Of a stretch of 64,000 nucleotides of DNA, positions 9,390 to 16,885 are shown one piece after another. Each line of letters begins with the position of its first letter. Position 1 is the first letter of the stretch. A model generated the notes under the pieces. It was not told where the DNA came from. It was given only the letters and a program-made list of their open reading frames with translations, and did no database searches. The position numbers and the translations under genes are program-made. Source of the stretch: Streptomyces mashuensis (GTDB taxonomy: Bacteria > Actinomycetota > Actinomycetes > Streptomycetales > Streptomycetaceae); contig NZ_BNBD01000008.1 of NCBI RefSeq assembly GCF_014654785.1, forward strand, positions 1 through 64,000. The letters are read 5' to 3'.

Positions 9390-10424
9390 GTGCGCTATCT
9401 CGTCACCGGCGCCACGGGCTTCGTCGGCAGGCGCCTGCTGAGCCATATCGCCGCGCGCGGCGACGAGGCGGTCGTCGTGGTGCGCGACCGCAGGCGGCTG
9501 CCGCCCGGCGTTCCCGTCACCCGGGTGGTCGAAACGGACCTGACCGATCCGCGCGCGCTGCCGGAGGCGATCGGCGCCGCCGACTGTGTCCTGCACCTGG
9601 CCGCCGTCACCCGGGCCTCCCACCCCGCCGACTACCTCGCGGTCAACGCGGGCGTCACCAGAGCGCTGTGCGCGGCGGCTGCCGCGCTGCCGCGCACGCC
9701 CCGCGTCGTCTACTGCTCGTCACTGGCCGCCGCCGGTCCCGCCACGGCGGGGCGCCCACGGGCGGAGGGGGACCGCCCCGCCCCCGTCTCCTGGTACGGG
9801 CGCAGCAAGCTCGGCGGGGAGCGGGCCCTGCTCGCGGCCGCCGACCGTGTGCCCGGGGTGATCGTCCGGCCAGCCTTCGTCTACGGGCCCGGCGCCGGCC
9901 TGGGCTTCCTGCCGGGGCTGATCGCGCCCCCGGCCGACCCGGCCGTCCTGCTCGCCTGGGCCCCGGTCCCGCGCCGTCTGAGCGTCGTCCACGTCGACGA
10001 CGTGTGCGCCGCCCTGCTCGCGGCGGCGAAGCACGGCAGGCCGGTGCGCCCGGGGCGGCCCGGTGAGGGCGTGTACCAGGTGACCGACGGCGAGGAGCAT
10101 CCCGTCGAGGACGTACGCGCTGCCCTGGCGCGCCTCCTCGGGCGCCGGAGGCTGTGGCTCCACGGACTGCCGCGCCCCCTGGGAGTGGCGGCCACCCGCG
10201 CGGCCGAGGCCCTCGCCCGGGTACGCCACCGGAGCCCCGCGATGACCCGCGACCGCCTCGCCGACCTGCGGTGCCCCGACTGGACGTGTTCCATCGACAA
10301 CGCCGTCCGGGACCTCGGCTACGCCCCCGCCGTCACCCTGGCCGCCGGAATGCCCGCCACCGTCGCCGCCCACCGGTCCCGCTCCCGCTCGTATGAACAG
10401 GCGGGGGGCGGCATCCCGCTATAA
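9390..10424 (+). CDS. NAD-dependent epimerase/reductase (extended SDR)
   Basis: A 344-residue extended short-chain dehydrogenase. It starts with the nucleotide-binding motif TGATGFVG and has catalytic Tyr/Lys in WYGRSKLGGE, a Ser in CSSLAA, and the downstream RPAFVYGPG motif. GTG 9390 places the Rossmann motif at the extreme N-terminus, as usual. It is the first gene of the rightward arm, 37 bp before the GS-like gene. Next to an alpha-oxoamine synthase, the likeliest role is reduction of the resulting amino-ketone, as proposed for the SDR partner in bacterial sphingolipid loci. Sugar epimerisation is less likely without sugar genes. Confidence 0.82.
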   Translation: MRYLVTGATGFVGRRLLSHIAARGDEAVVVVRDRRRLPPGVPVTRVVETDLTDPRALPEAIGAADCVLHLAAVTRASHPADYLAVNAGVTRALCAAAAALPRTPRVVYCSSLAAAGPATAGRPRAEGDRPAPVSWYGRSKLGGERALLAAADRVPGVIVRPAFVYGPGAGLGFLPGLIAPPADPAVLLAWAPVPRRLSVVHVDDVCAALLAAAKHGRPVRPGRPGEGVYQVTDGEEHPVEDVRAALARLLGRRRLWLHGLPRPLGVAATRAAEALARVRHRSPAMTRDRLADLRCPDWTCSIDNAVRDLGYAPAVTLAAGMPATVAAHRSRSRSYEQAGGGIPL

Positions 10425-10461
10425 CCTCCTTTGTGTCCTTTCCATGCGCGGGGAGGTATCG

Positions 10462-11859
10462 ATGACGACCGACGTCCTGCCCACCGACCTGGACGAGCAC
10501 CGCGAGCGGAACACCGCGGACGCGGCCGTACGAGAGCTGGCGGGCCGTATCGCCGAGGCCGGTGTGGAGTGCGTCTACTACCAGGTCGTCACCCTCACGG
10601 GCCGGATCGTCGGCAAGGTGGCGCCCGCCGCGCGGCTCGTGCGCAACCTCGAGAACGGCGTGCAGCTGCACCCCGCCCTCCTGACCGACGCCCGGGTCGG
10701 CCGGACGGGCGCCATGCTGGGCGCGGGCGCGGCGGCAGCGGAGTGCACCGCGATGCCGGACCTGGACTCCTTCGGCATCCTGCCCTGGGACACCCGCACC
10801 GCCTTCTTCTTCTGCGACCTGTACGAGTCCGGCCACCGGCCGGAGGGCGTCGCGGGCCGTCCGCTGGCCGCCGACGTCCGCGCCCACCTCCGGCGGGTGC
10901 ACGGCGGCTTCACCGCCCGTACCGGCCTGGAGCTCCGCAGCGGGCTCGAACTGGAGACGACCTGGCTGGTCCCCGGGCTGGAGGCCGTCGGCCACGACGA
11001 TCTCGCGAGCACCATCTACCACCTCGACCACATGGAGCGGTACCGCCCGGTCTACCGGAAGATCATCGCCTACGGACAGGCCCTGGGCTTCGAGATGACC
11101 GAGGGCAACTGCGACGACCCCGGACAGCTCGAACTCAACTGGATGTTCGACCGTGCCGAGGTGACCGCCGACCGGCTCGTCCTGCACCGGCAGATCTGCC
11201 GTCAGGTGGCCCGCGAGACCGGTGCCACCGTGAGCTTCATGCCCAAGCGCGCCACGGCCGGACTGGGGAACGGATGCCATCACAACCTCAGCCTCTGGCG
11301 CGGCGAGCACAACGTCCTGGTCGACCCCGGGCTGACGGAACTGCACCTCACCGAGACGGGCCGGCACGCCCTCGGCGGCATCCTCTCCCACACCGCCGCG
11401 GCCACGGCGGTCATGGGCCCGACGGTCAACTCCTACAAGCGGTTCGCGGACGAGGGCCATTTCGCCCCCCTGCGGGTCGACTGGGGCATGGACGACAAGA
11501 CGTGCGCGGTACGAGTACCGGCCATCGGGAGGCTGGAGTTCAAACCGCCCGACGCCATGGTCAACCCCTACCTCTCCCACGCCGTGCTGATCGCCGCGAT
11601 CGAGGACGGGCTGACCGGCCGTACGGAACCCGGCCCGCCCGAGGACGCCGGCTCGGGCACCCCGGCCGACCGGTTCGCCGCGCTGCCGAAAACGCTGGGA
11701 GAGGCGCTGGAACTGCTCGCCCGGGACCGGGTCGTCACCGGCGCGCTCGGCCCGGAACTCACCGCGCTGTACACGGCCCTCAAGGCCGACGAGTGGGAGC
11801 GCTTCTGCTGTTCCGTCACCGACTGGGAGCACGCCATGTACGGCCAGGGCGGCTGCTGA
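10462..11859 (+). CDS. glutamine-synthetase-like gamma-glutamyl ligase
   Basis: A 465-residue type I GS-fold enzyme with ribosome site GGGGAGG 6 nt before the ATG. Metal/ATP motifs are recognisable: LELETTW, EGNCDDPGQLELNW, FMPKRATAGLGNGCHHNLSLW in shortened form, PTVNSYKR and the C-terminal PPDAMVNPY. The usual RIE-R-PD signature reads GRLEFKPPDA, so a substrate-binding Arg appears replaced by Lys, and the adenylylation-loop Tyr region is absent. These changes are typical of GS paralogues (PuuA, GlnA3/4, TdnQ type) that attach glutamate to amines other than ammonia. With a secreted gamma-glutamyltransferase in the cluster, it may install a temporary gamma-glutamyl tag. Confidence 0.85.
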   Translation: MTTDVLPTDLDEHRERNTADAAVRELAGRIAEAGVECVYYQVVTLTGRIVGKVAPAARLVRNLENGVQLHPALLTDARVGRTGAMLGAGAAAAECTAMPDLDSFGILPWDTRTAFFFCDLYESGHRPEGVAGRPLAADVRAHLRRVHGGFTARTGLELRSGLELETTWLVPGLEAVGHDDLASTIYHLDHMERYRPVYRKIIAYGQALGFEMTEGNCDDPGQLELNWMFDRAEVTADRLVLHRQICRQVARETGATVSFMPKRATAGLGNGCHHNLSLWRGEHNVLVDPGLTELHLTETGRHALGGILSHTAAATAVMGPTVNSYKRFADEGHFAPLRVDWGMDDKTCAVRVPAIGRLEFKPPDAMVNPYLSHAVLIAAIEDGLTGRTEPGPPEDAGSGTPADRFAALPKTLGEALELLARDRVVTGALGPELTALYTALKADEWERFCCSVTDWEHAMYGQGGC

Positions 11860-12024
11860 ACCCCGAGACGGAACGAGCCCGGGAAGAATTCCGGGGGCGT
11901 GATGCTTTTCGTGTCGTCGTTTCAGCCTCCCGGAATGAAACGGAATGTGCGCCGTTGACCACCGACGGAGTCCGCTCCTAAGGTTTTCGTGAGCACCGTT
12001 GTGCCGTTTCTCGGAGGGTGACCC

Positions 12025-13269
12025 ATGACGGACCAGATTTCCTCCGTTTCAGCCCCGACCACGATGGACAAAGTAATCGACCGACTGCGGGCGCGTTCCC
12101 TGCAGACCGGCGGCGCGCGACAGATGTACGAGAAGACCATCGCGGGGCTGGACGGCCCGCGCGTGCGATTCACCGACGGCACCAATCCCCTCATGCTGGC
12201 CACCTACGACTATCTGGGCCTGCTCGACGACGAGCGCATCAACCAGGCGGTGAAGGACGCGGTCGACACTTTCGGCACCGGCGGCCACGGCTCCCGCGTC
12301 TGGGGCGCCACCCTGACCCTGCACCGGCGGCTGGAGCAGGAGATCGCCGAATGGGTCGGCACGGAGGCCGCGCTGGTCTTCGCCTCCGGCTTCGTGACCA
12401 ACTTCTCCGTCATCGCGTCGCTGGCGGGCCCGGGCGACTGGCTGCTGTCCGACCAGCGCAACCACGCGAGCATCGTCGACGGCTGCGCGGCCGCCAAGAG
12501 CGCCGGGGCCGTCGTCAAGGTCTACCGGCACAACGACGCCGCCCACCTGGAGGAACTCCTCACCCAGGCCCCGCCCGACGCGGCCAGGGTGGTCGTCACC
12601 GACGGGGTGTTCAGCATGGACGGCAACCTGGTCGACCTGCCCGGCATCGCGGAGACATGCCGGCGCCGAGGGGCCCTGCTGTTCCTCGACGAGGCCCACA
12701 GCCTCGGCGTCATCGGCCCCCACGGCGGGGGGACCCCCGACCACTACGGCCTCCCGAACGCCGCCGACCTGGTGATGGGCACCCTCAGCAAGTCGATCCC
12801 CGCCTCCGGCGGCTTCGTCGCCGGGCGCCACGACCTGATCGAGGCACTGCGCTTCACCACCCGCGCCTACGTCTACACCGGTGCCCCCTCACCCCCCAAC
12901 ACGGCTGCAGCCCTGGCCGCGATCCGCCTGGTACGGCAGGAGGGCGACCAGCGCCGCGCCCGGCTCCGCCGCAACCTCGACCGCCTCCTGCACCGGGTGC
13001 GCCAGGAGGGCCTGCGCACCACCGATACCGGCAGCGCCATCGTGCCCGTCATCCTGGGCGAGAACGCCGTCGCCATCGAGGTGAGCCGACTGTGCCAGGA
13101 ACAGGGCCTGTTCGTCCTGGCCGCCGTGCCACCCCTCGTCCCCGCCGGAACGGCCAGGCTGCGCCTGAACGTCACGGCCGCCCAGAGCCTCGACGACATC
13201 GACCGGACCGTCGACATCATCGCCGCCGCGGTACGGCGCGTCGGTGCGGGAAGTCTCGTCGCGACATGA
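12025..13269 (+). CDS. alpha-oxoamine synthase (AONS/KBL/Spt-like)
   Basis: A 414-residue PLP-dependent fold-type I enzyme that would condense an amino acid with an acyl thioester with loss of CO2. Motifs: NHASI with ring-stacking His147, DEAHS (222-226), TLSKSIPASGG with PLP-lysine Lys256, and the N-terminal YDYLGL and GTGGHGSR substrate motifs. CGGAGG lies 8 nt before the ATG. No biotin genes are nearby, so a dedicated biosynthetic role is more likely than biotin synthesis. The neighbouring ligase could provide acyl-CoA and the dehydrogenase the amino acid. It is 165 bp downstream of the GS-like gene in the same direction. Confidence 0.88.
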   Translation: MTDQISSVSAPTTMDKVIDRLRARSLQTGGARQMYEKTIAGLDGPRVRFTDGTNPLMLATYDYLGLLDDERINQAVKDAVDTFGTGGHGSRVWGATLTLHRRLEQEIAEWVGTEAALVFASGFVTNFSVIASLAGPGDWLLSDQRNHASIVDGCAAAKSAGAVVKVYRHNDAAHLEELLTQAPPDAARVVVTDGVFSMDGNLVDLPGIAETCRRRGALLFLDEAHSLGVIGPHGGGTPDHYGLPNAADLVMGTLSKSIPASGGFVAGRHDLIEALRFTTRAYVYTGAPSPPNTAAALAAIRLVRQEGDQRRARLRRNLDRLLHRVRQEGLRTTDTGSAIVPVILGENAVAIEVSRLCQEQGLFVLAAVPPLVPAGTARLRLNVTAAQSLDDIDRTVDIIAAAVRRVGAGSLVAT

Positions 13270-13283
13270 CCCGCCCAACGTGA

Positions 13284-13361
13284 AGGCGCGCCGGGCAGCG
13301 GATGAGATCACCATCTCGTCGCACCGGCGCGCCGGGCCATGGTTCAAATCCGTGCGTGACA
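13284..13361 (+). other. tRNA T-arm-like relic between 12-bp repeats
   Basis: At 13338-13354 a perfect T-arm is readable: CATGG, loop TTCAAAT, CCGTG. No matching 5' acceptor strand (TGTCACG) is present upstream, so it is not an intact tRNA. The 12-mer GGCGCGCCGGGC occurs twice, before and after a small ATGAGAT/ATCTCGT hairpin. It sits exactly at the end of the biosynthetic cluster, which would fit an old integration scar in a tRNA gene (inference). Confidence 0.35.
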
Positions 13362-13394
13362 GCGCCCGTGTTCCCCGGCAGATTCGAGTAGCGC

Positions 13395-13769
13395 ATGGTC
13401 GAGCCTCTACGCCCGGGAGATACCCGGCGTATTGGTCCGTATCGGCTGAAGGGTCGGCTGGAGGGTCGGCTGGGCGCGGGCGGCATGGGGCAGGTCCACC
13501 TCGGTACGTCGCGGGCGGGCCGGAAGGTCGCGGTGAAGCTGATCCTCCCCGAGCTGGCGAACACGCCGCAGTTCCGGGCCGCTTCAGCCGCGTTCGGGCC
13601 GAGCACGTACGCCCGCGCCCTGGGCTCCGGACACGTCACCGTCGGCATGGGCCCCGACGCCGCGCAGCAAGTCGCCACCACCCTGACCGCCGAGGAGGCA
13701 AGCCGGAAGGGATGCCGACGCTGGCTCGGCCATGGCTGGAAGGGCATCGAGGCCGCCCCGGCTCGGTAG
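13395..13769 (+). pseudogene. Ser/Thr protein kinase N-lobe fragment
   Basis: The first 60 residues match a PknB-type N-lobe: IGPYRL, the glycine loop GRLGAGGMGQVHLG and the ATP-binding VAVK. After ELANTPQFR the similarity stops, and the remaining 60 residues contain no HRD, DFG or membrane segment. The glycine loop is preceded by an internal tandem duplication (GGTCGGCTG repeated 12 bp apart). It is an N-terminal remnant of a kinase that is normally 500-700 residues long, probably not functional. Confidence 0.6.
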
Positions 13770-13841
13770 GCGACGCCGCGTTGCCGCCTGGCTCCCTCGG
13801 TTTGGCCCCCGCCGCAGGGCCGCGGGCCGTAAGGTCCGGCC

Positions 13842-14651
13842 ATGGGCGACACCTATGTGCCGCATGCCTTCTCCCACATCGACGCGCATCCTCAGCCGGT
13901 ACGGCTGGTCAACGCGCTGCACCGGCTGCGTAGCGAGCCGTTCTTCGTCTCGTACAAGCAGCGCCTGCGCGACCTGCTCCAGGCGCAGCCCGGGCAGCGG
14001 CTCCTCGACGTCGGGGCCGGCACCGGGGATGCCGTGCGGGAACTCGAAGAAGCGACCGGCGCCGTGGCCGTCGCCTGTGACCTGTCCCGGACCATGTGCG
14101 CCGAGATGAAGCATGCCGGCGTGCGGCAGGTGGCTGTCGCCGACAGCCACCTGCCGTTCAAGGACGCGGTGTTCGATGGGGCATGGGCGGACCGTGTCCT
14201 CCAGCACGTTGAGGATCCCGGCCGGGCGCTGGACGAGATGCTGCGCGTCGTCCGCCCTGGAGGACGCATCGTCGTCTGCGACCCGGACACGGCGACCCAG
14301 GCTCTCAACATCGAGGACCACCGCCTGGCCTCCAAGATCCTGGGACTGCGCCAGACGTCCAGCATCCGGCACGGCACCTTCGCCCGCCGCGTTCCCGGCC
14401 TCCTCACCGCATGCGGTCTGCTCGACGTCGAGGTCGAGCCGCGCACGCTTCTCGTCCGCGACAAGCACACCGTCGACGGCACGATGGGCATCCGCGACTG
14501 GGCCGACGTCTTCGCCGACCTCGGCTCCCTCGACCGCGCTGAAGCAGGCCACTTCAACGCACTCCTCGATGACGCGATCGAGAGCGGCCAGTTCCTTTAC
14601 TCCGTCACCTACTTTTTCACCTCCGCCACCATGCCCGGTGCCCGTCGATGA
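13842..14651 (+). CDS. class I SAM methyltransferase
   Basis: 269 residues. Motif I is LLDVGAGTGDA, followed by the acidic end of strand 2 (AVACDLS), the DAVFDGAWADRVLQHVED region and LRVVRPGGRIVVCD. The fold is the UbiE/COQ5-like Methyltransf_11 type. It precedes the MurG paralogue by 137 bp in the same orientation. Together with the phosphatase and DegT remnant it looks like part of a small glycosylated-metabolite cluster (inference). The natural substrate cannot be read from the sequence. Confidence 0.75.
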   Translation: MGDTYVPHAFSHIDAHPQPVRLVNALHRLRSEPFFVSYKQRLRDLLQAQPGQRLLDVGAGTGDAVRELEEATGAVAVACDLSRTMCAEMKHAGVRQVAVADSHLPFKDAVFDGAWADRVLQHVEDPGRALDEMLRVVRPGGRIVVCDPDTATQALNIEDHRLASKILGLRQTSSIRHGTFARRVPGLLTACGLLDVEVEPRTLLVRDKHTVDGTMGIRDWADVFADLGSLDRAEAGHFNALLDDAIESGQFLYSVTYFFTSATMPGARR

Positions 14652-14788
14652 GGCCAGCGCTCTGATGCCGTGGTACCCCAACGGCATGGCCGCGCTCCTC
14701 GAGCACGGCGTCGCCGGTCATAGCGCCGTTGCGAGCAGCGCACCCAGCTCTGCAGCGGCCGCGCGGTGAAGCCAGTAGGGTGCGCCGG

Positions 14789-15964
14789 GTGAAGAGTGAA
14801 CGCCTCTCAGCCGGCACCTTCCGTCTCGTCGTCACGGGGGGAGGGACCGGTGGCCACACGTACCCGGCGCTCACCGCGATCCGTGCTTTGCAGAAGCGGT
14901 TGTCGGCCGAAGGCAGATCTCTCGACGTGCTGTGGATCGGCACTGCCGATGGTCTGGAGGCACGTGTGGCGCCGGCTGAGGGGATCGCGTTCGCCACGGT
15001 GGCGACAGGGAAGATCCGTCGCTCGAGTAACCCGCTCAAGATGATGTCGGCGGCGAACGTGAAGGACATGGCCCGGGTTCCGCTCGGCGTGGCCCAGGCG
15101 AGGAAGCTGGTCGCGAACTTCCAGCCGGACGTGGTCCTGGCCACCGGCGGCTACGTTGCCGTCCCGGCGGGTCTTGCCGCCCGTATGTGCCGTCGCCCGC
15201 TGGTGCTGCACGAGCAGACGGTGCGCCTGGGCCTGGCCAACCGGAAGCTGGCGAGCTCAGCAACGCGGATCGCGGTGTCCTCGGAGTCGACCGTGCCCCT
15301 CCTGCCCGAGGCGGTGCGCGACGCCGCAGTCGTCACCGGGAACCCGGTCAGGCCGGAGGTGCTCGCCGGGCACCCGGACAAGGCGGTGGCGGCCCTGAGC
15401 CTGCACGGTTTCGACCGGCGGCTGCCGACCGCGTACGTCACGGGCGGTGCGCAGGGTTCCCAGCAGATCAACGGCCTCGTCCGAGATGCCCTGCCTTGGC
15501 TCCTGGAGCGAGCGAACGTGATCCACCAGTGCGGGCCCGACAACGTCGAGGAGCTGCAGCGGCACGCGGCGGCCTTGCCGGCGCCGTTGGCCGGCCGGTA
15601 CTACCTCGCCGGGTTCGTCGGCCCGGAACTTCCCGATGTCCTGGCGCTCGCGGACATCCTCGTCTCGAGGAGCGGGGCAGGGACCCTGGCCGAGCTGACC
15701 GCCCTCGGCAAGCCGGCTGTGTTCGTCCCGCTCGCCTCCTCGGCGGGGAACGAGCAGGCACACAACGCGCGCCACCTGGAAGAGGCCGGTGCCGCTGTTG
15801 CTTTGCTCGGTGAGGTCACCGTCGGCCGGCTTCGGGACGCGGTGGGCCCGCTCCTGGCCGATCCCGCGCGCCGGGATGCGATGGCGGAGCGGGCCCGGGC
15901 GCACGGGAGGCCGGACGCGGCGGACCGGCTCGTCGACGTGATCCTGTCCGCCGCATCCGGCTGA
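14789..15964 (+). CDS. MurG-like UDP-GlcNAc glycosyltransferase paralogue
   Basis: About 391 residues of GT28/GT-B fold. The N-terminal glycine loop is GGGTGGHTYPAL, the second G-loop is GGAQGSQQIN, and the UDP-sugar site is SRSGAGTLAEL followed by GNEQAHNA. These are the MurG signatures. No dcw (cell division/murein) genes are near, so this is an extra paralogue, not the housekeeping murG. GTG 14789 or GTG 14780 are both possible starts; neither has a strong ribosome site. Next to a methyltransferase and a DegT aminotransferase remnant, it may transfer GlcNAc onto a secondary metabolite instead of lipid I. Confidence 0.78.
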   Translation: MKSERLSAGTFRLVVTGGGTGGHTYPALTAIRALQKRLSAEGRSLDVLWIGTADGLEARVAPAEGIAFATVATGKIRRSSNPLKMMSAANVKDMARVPLGVAQARKLVANFQPDVVLATGGYVAVPAGLAARMCRRPLVLHEQTVRLGLANRKLASSATRIAVSSESTVPLLPEAVRDAAVVTGNPVRPEVLAGHPDKAVAALSLHGFDRRLPTAYVTGGAQGSQQINGLVRDALPWLLERANVIHQCGPDNVEELQRHAAALPAPLAGRYYLAGFVGPELPDVLALADILVSRSGAGTLAELTALGKPAVFVPLASSAGNEQAHNARHLEEAGAAVALLGEVTVGRLRDAVGPLLADPARRDAMAERARAHGRPDAADRLVDVILSAASG

Positions 15965-15977
15965 CCGGCGCCTGGGG

Positions 15978-16409
15978 CTACCGGAGGCTTCGGCCGAGGT
16001 GCAGTGCTGTGCCCGCCTCGATCAGCACGGCGCAGTCGTTGAACGCGTCGTCGCCCTGGCCCATCGGGTCGGGGAGGTCGCGATCACCGAGGTAGAGGCC
16101 GAGCTTGCGCCCGTGGGCCTCGCTGCAGATCGCCCGGAGCGCGTCCAGGACGGCGGCGTCCATCGCCAGGACGTCGTCCGCCCAGTCCAGCATTCCCAGG
16201 GTGATCTGCTGCGCCCGGTGAGGGGTGAGGTCGAGCCCCGGCCGCCGGGCGGCATGGATCATCGACGGGTTGGCGGGCTGGTCCTGCCATTTGCCGATCA
16301 GCCCCGCGGAACGGACCGTCGCGGCCGCGCCGCACCTGCGGGTGAGCGCGACCTGGGCGAACGGGGAGCGGCAGTAGTTCCCCAGGCACACGGTCAGCAG
16401 CTTGCGCAT
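15978..16409 (-). CDS. low-molecular-weight protein-tyrosine-phosphatase family
   Basis: 143 residues. The P-loop VCLGNYCRSP lies at residues about 7-16 (nucleophilic Cys plus Arg), and the general-acid loop is LPDPMGQGDDAF. Length is normal for the family. GGAGG lies 6 nt before ATG 16409, and the start overlaps the stop of the truncated aminotransferase as TGATG, so the two were co-translated. Members inside biosynthetic loci can dephosphorylate sugar- or metabolite-phosphates rather than proteins; that is possible here. It is convergent with the MurG-like gene, with a 13-bp gap. Confidence 0.8.
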   Translation of the reverse strand: MRKLLTVCLGNYCRSPFAQVALTRRCGAAATVRSAGLIGKWQDQPANPSMIHAARRPGLDLTPHRAQQITLGMLDWADDVLAMDAAVLDALRAICSEAHGRKLGLYLGDRDLPDPMGQGDDAFNDCAVLIEAGTALHLGRSLR

Positions 16410-16609
16410 CACGCACCTCCGGATGTCTTGAGGGCCTGTGCGAGGGCGGAGACCACGAGATCGATGTCCGTCTCGGTGAGGTGCTGGTGGAAAGGCAGGC
16501 TCAGGATCTCCTTGCCGGCCTGCTCGGTGGCCGGCAGGGGGCGGCGCCAGGGCGCGAAGGCGGGCTGGAGGTGGTTGGGCGGGTAGTGGACGCCCACGCC
16601 GATGTGGGG
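16409..16609 (-). pseudogene. DegT/DnrJ/EryC1 aminotransferase C-terminal fragment
   Basis: Only the last 65 residues or so survive: GVGVHYPPNHLQPAF, then ILSLPFHQHLTETDI, the standard C-terminal end of sugar 3/4-aminotransferases of the DegT/StrS family. Upstream of GVGVHYPP the similarity stops at an ISL3-type insertion fragment (junction near 16605-16610). The N-terminal four-fifths, including the PLP lysine, is gone. It was the first gene of an operon with the phosphatase. Confidence 0.72.
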
Positions 16610-16885
16610 TGATGGCGACTTTTGAATCTGGCTCTGACCGGAAGGCCGTGAATCCCCAGGTCAGCAGCGGGAACGCAAGATCGTTTCAGCAGGGTGTACT
16701 GCTCCGTGACGGTCAAAGTGATCGAGGGTGTGCTGTTCCCCGGGGTCAGTGTGCGGGTCGAGCGTGTCGTCGCCTCCCCGCAGGAGCTTGTGCTGGAGGT
16801 GACGGCGACCGGCCAGCCGGGCTGGTGCCCGGACTGCCGATGGCGGGGACGCCGGGTGCATTCCGCCTCTGTCCGCCGACACCTG
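16605..16885 (+). mobile_element. ISL3-family transposase N-terminal fragment
   Basis: Reading from GTG 16694 or 16705 the product begins VIEGVLFPGVSVRVE and continues to WCPDCRWRGRRVHSASVRR. This is the N-terminal zinc-ribbon region of ISL3 transposases, with its LLFPG start and CPxC. It ends after about 62 residues, where AraC-type sequence begins on the other strand. Both flanking genes are cut at its edges, so an IS-mediated deletion probably joined them. Confidence 0.7.

Noticed and set aside
12025-13269. Biotin synthesis (bioF) as the role of the alpha-oxoamine synthase
   Set aside because: No other bio gene is nearby, and the context is a secondary-metabolite-like cluster; the fold is shared by several alpha-oxoamine synthases.
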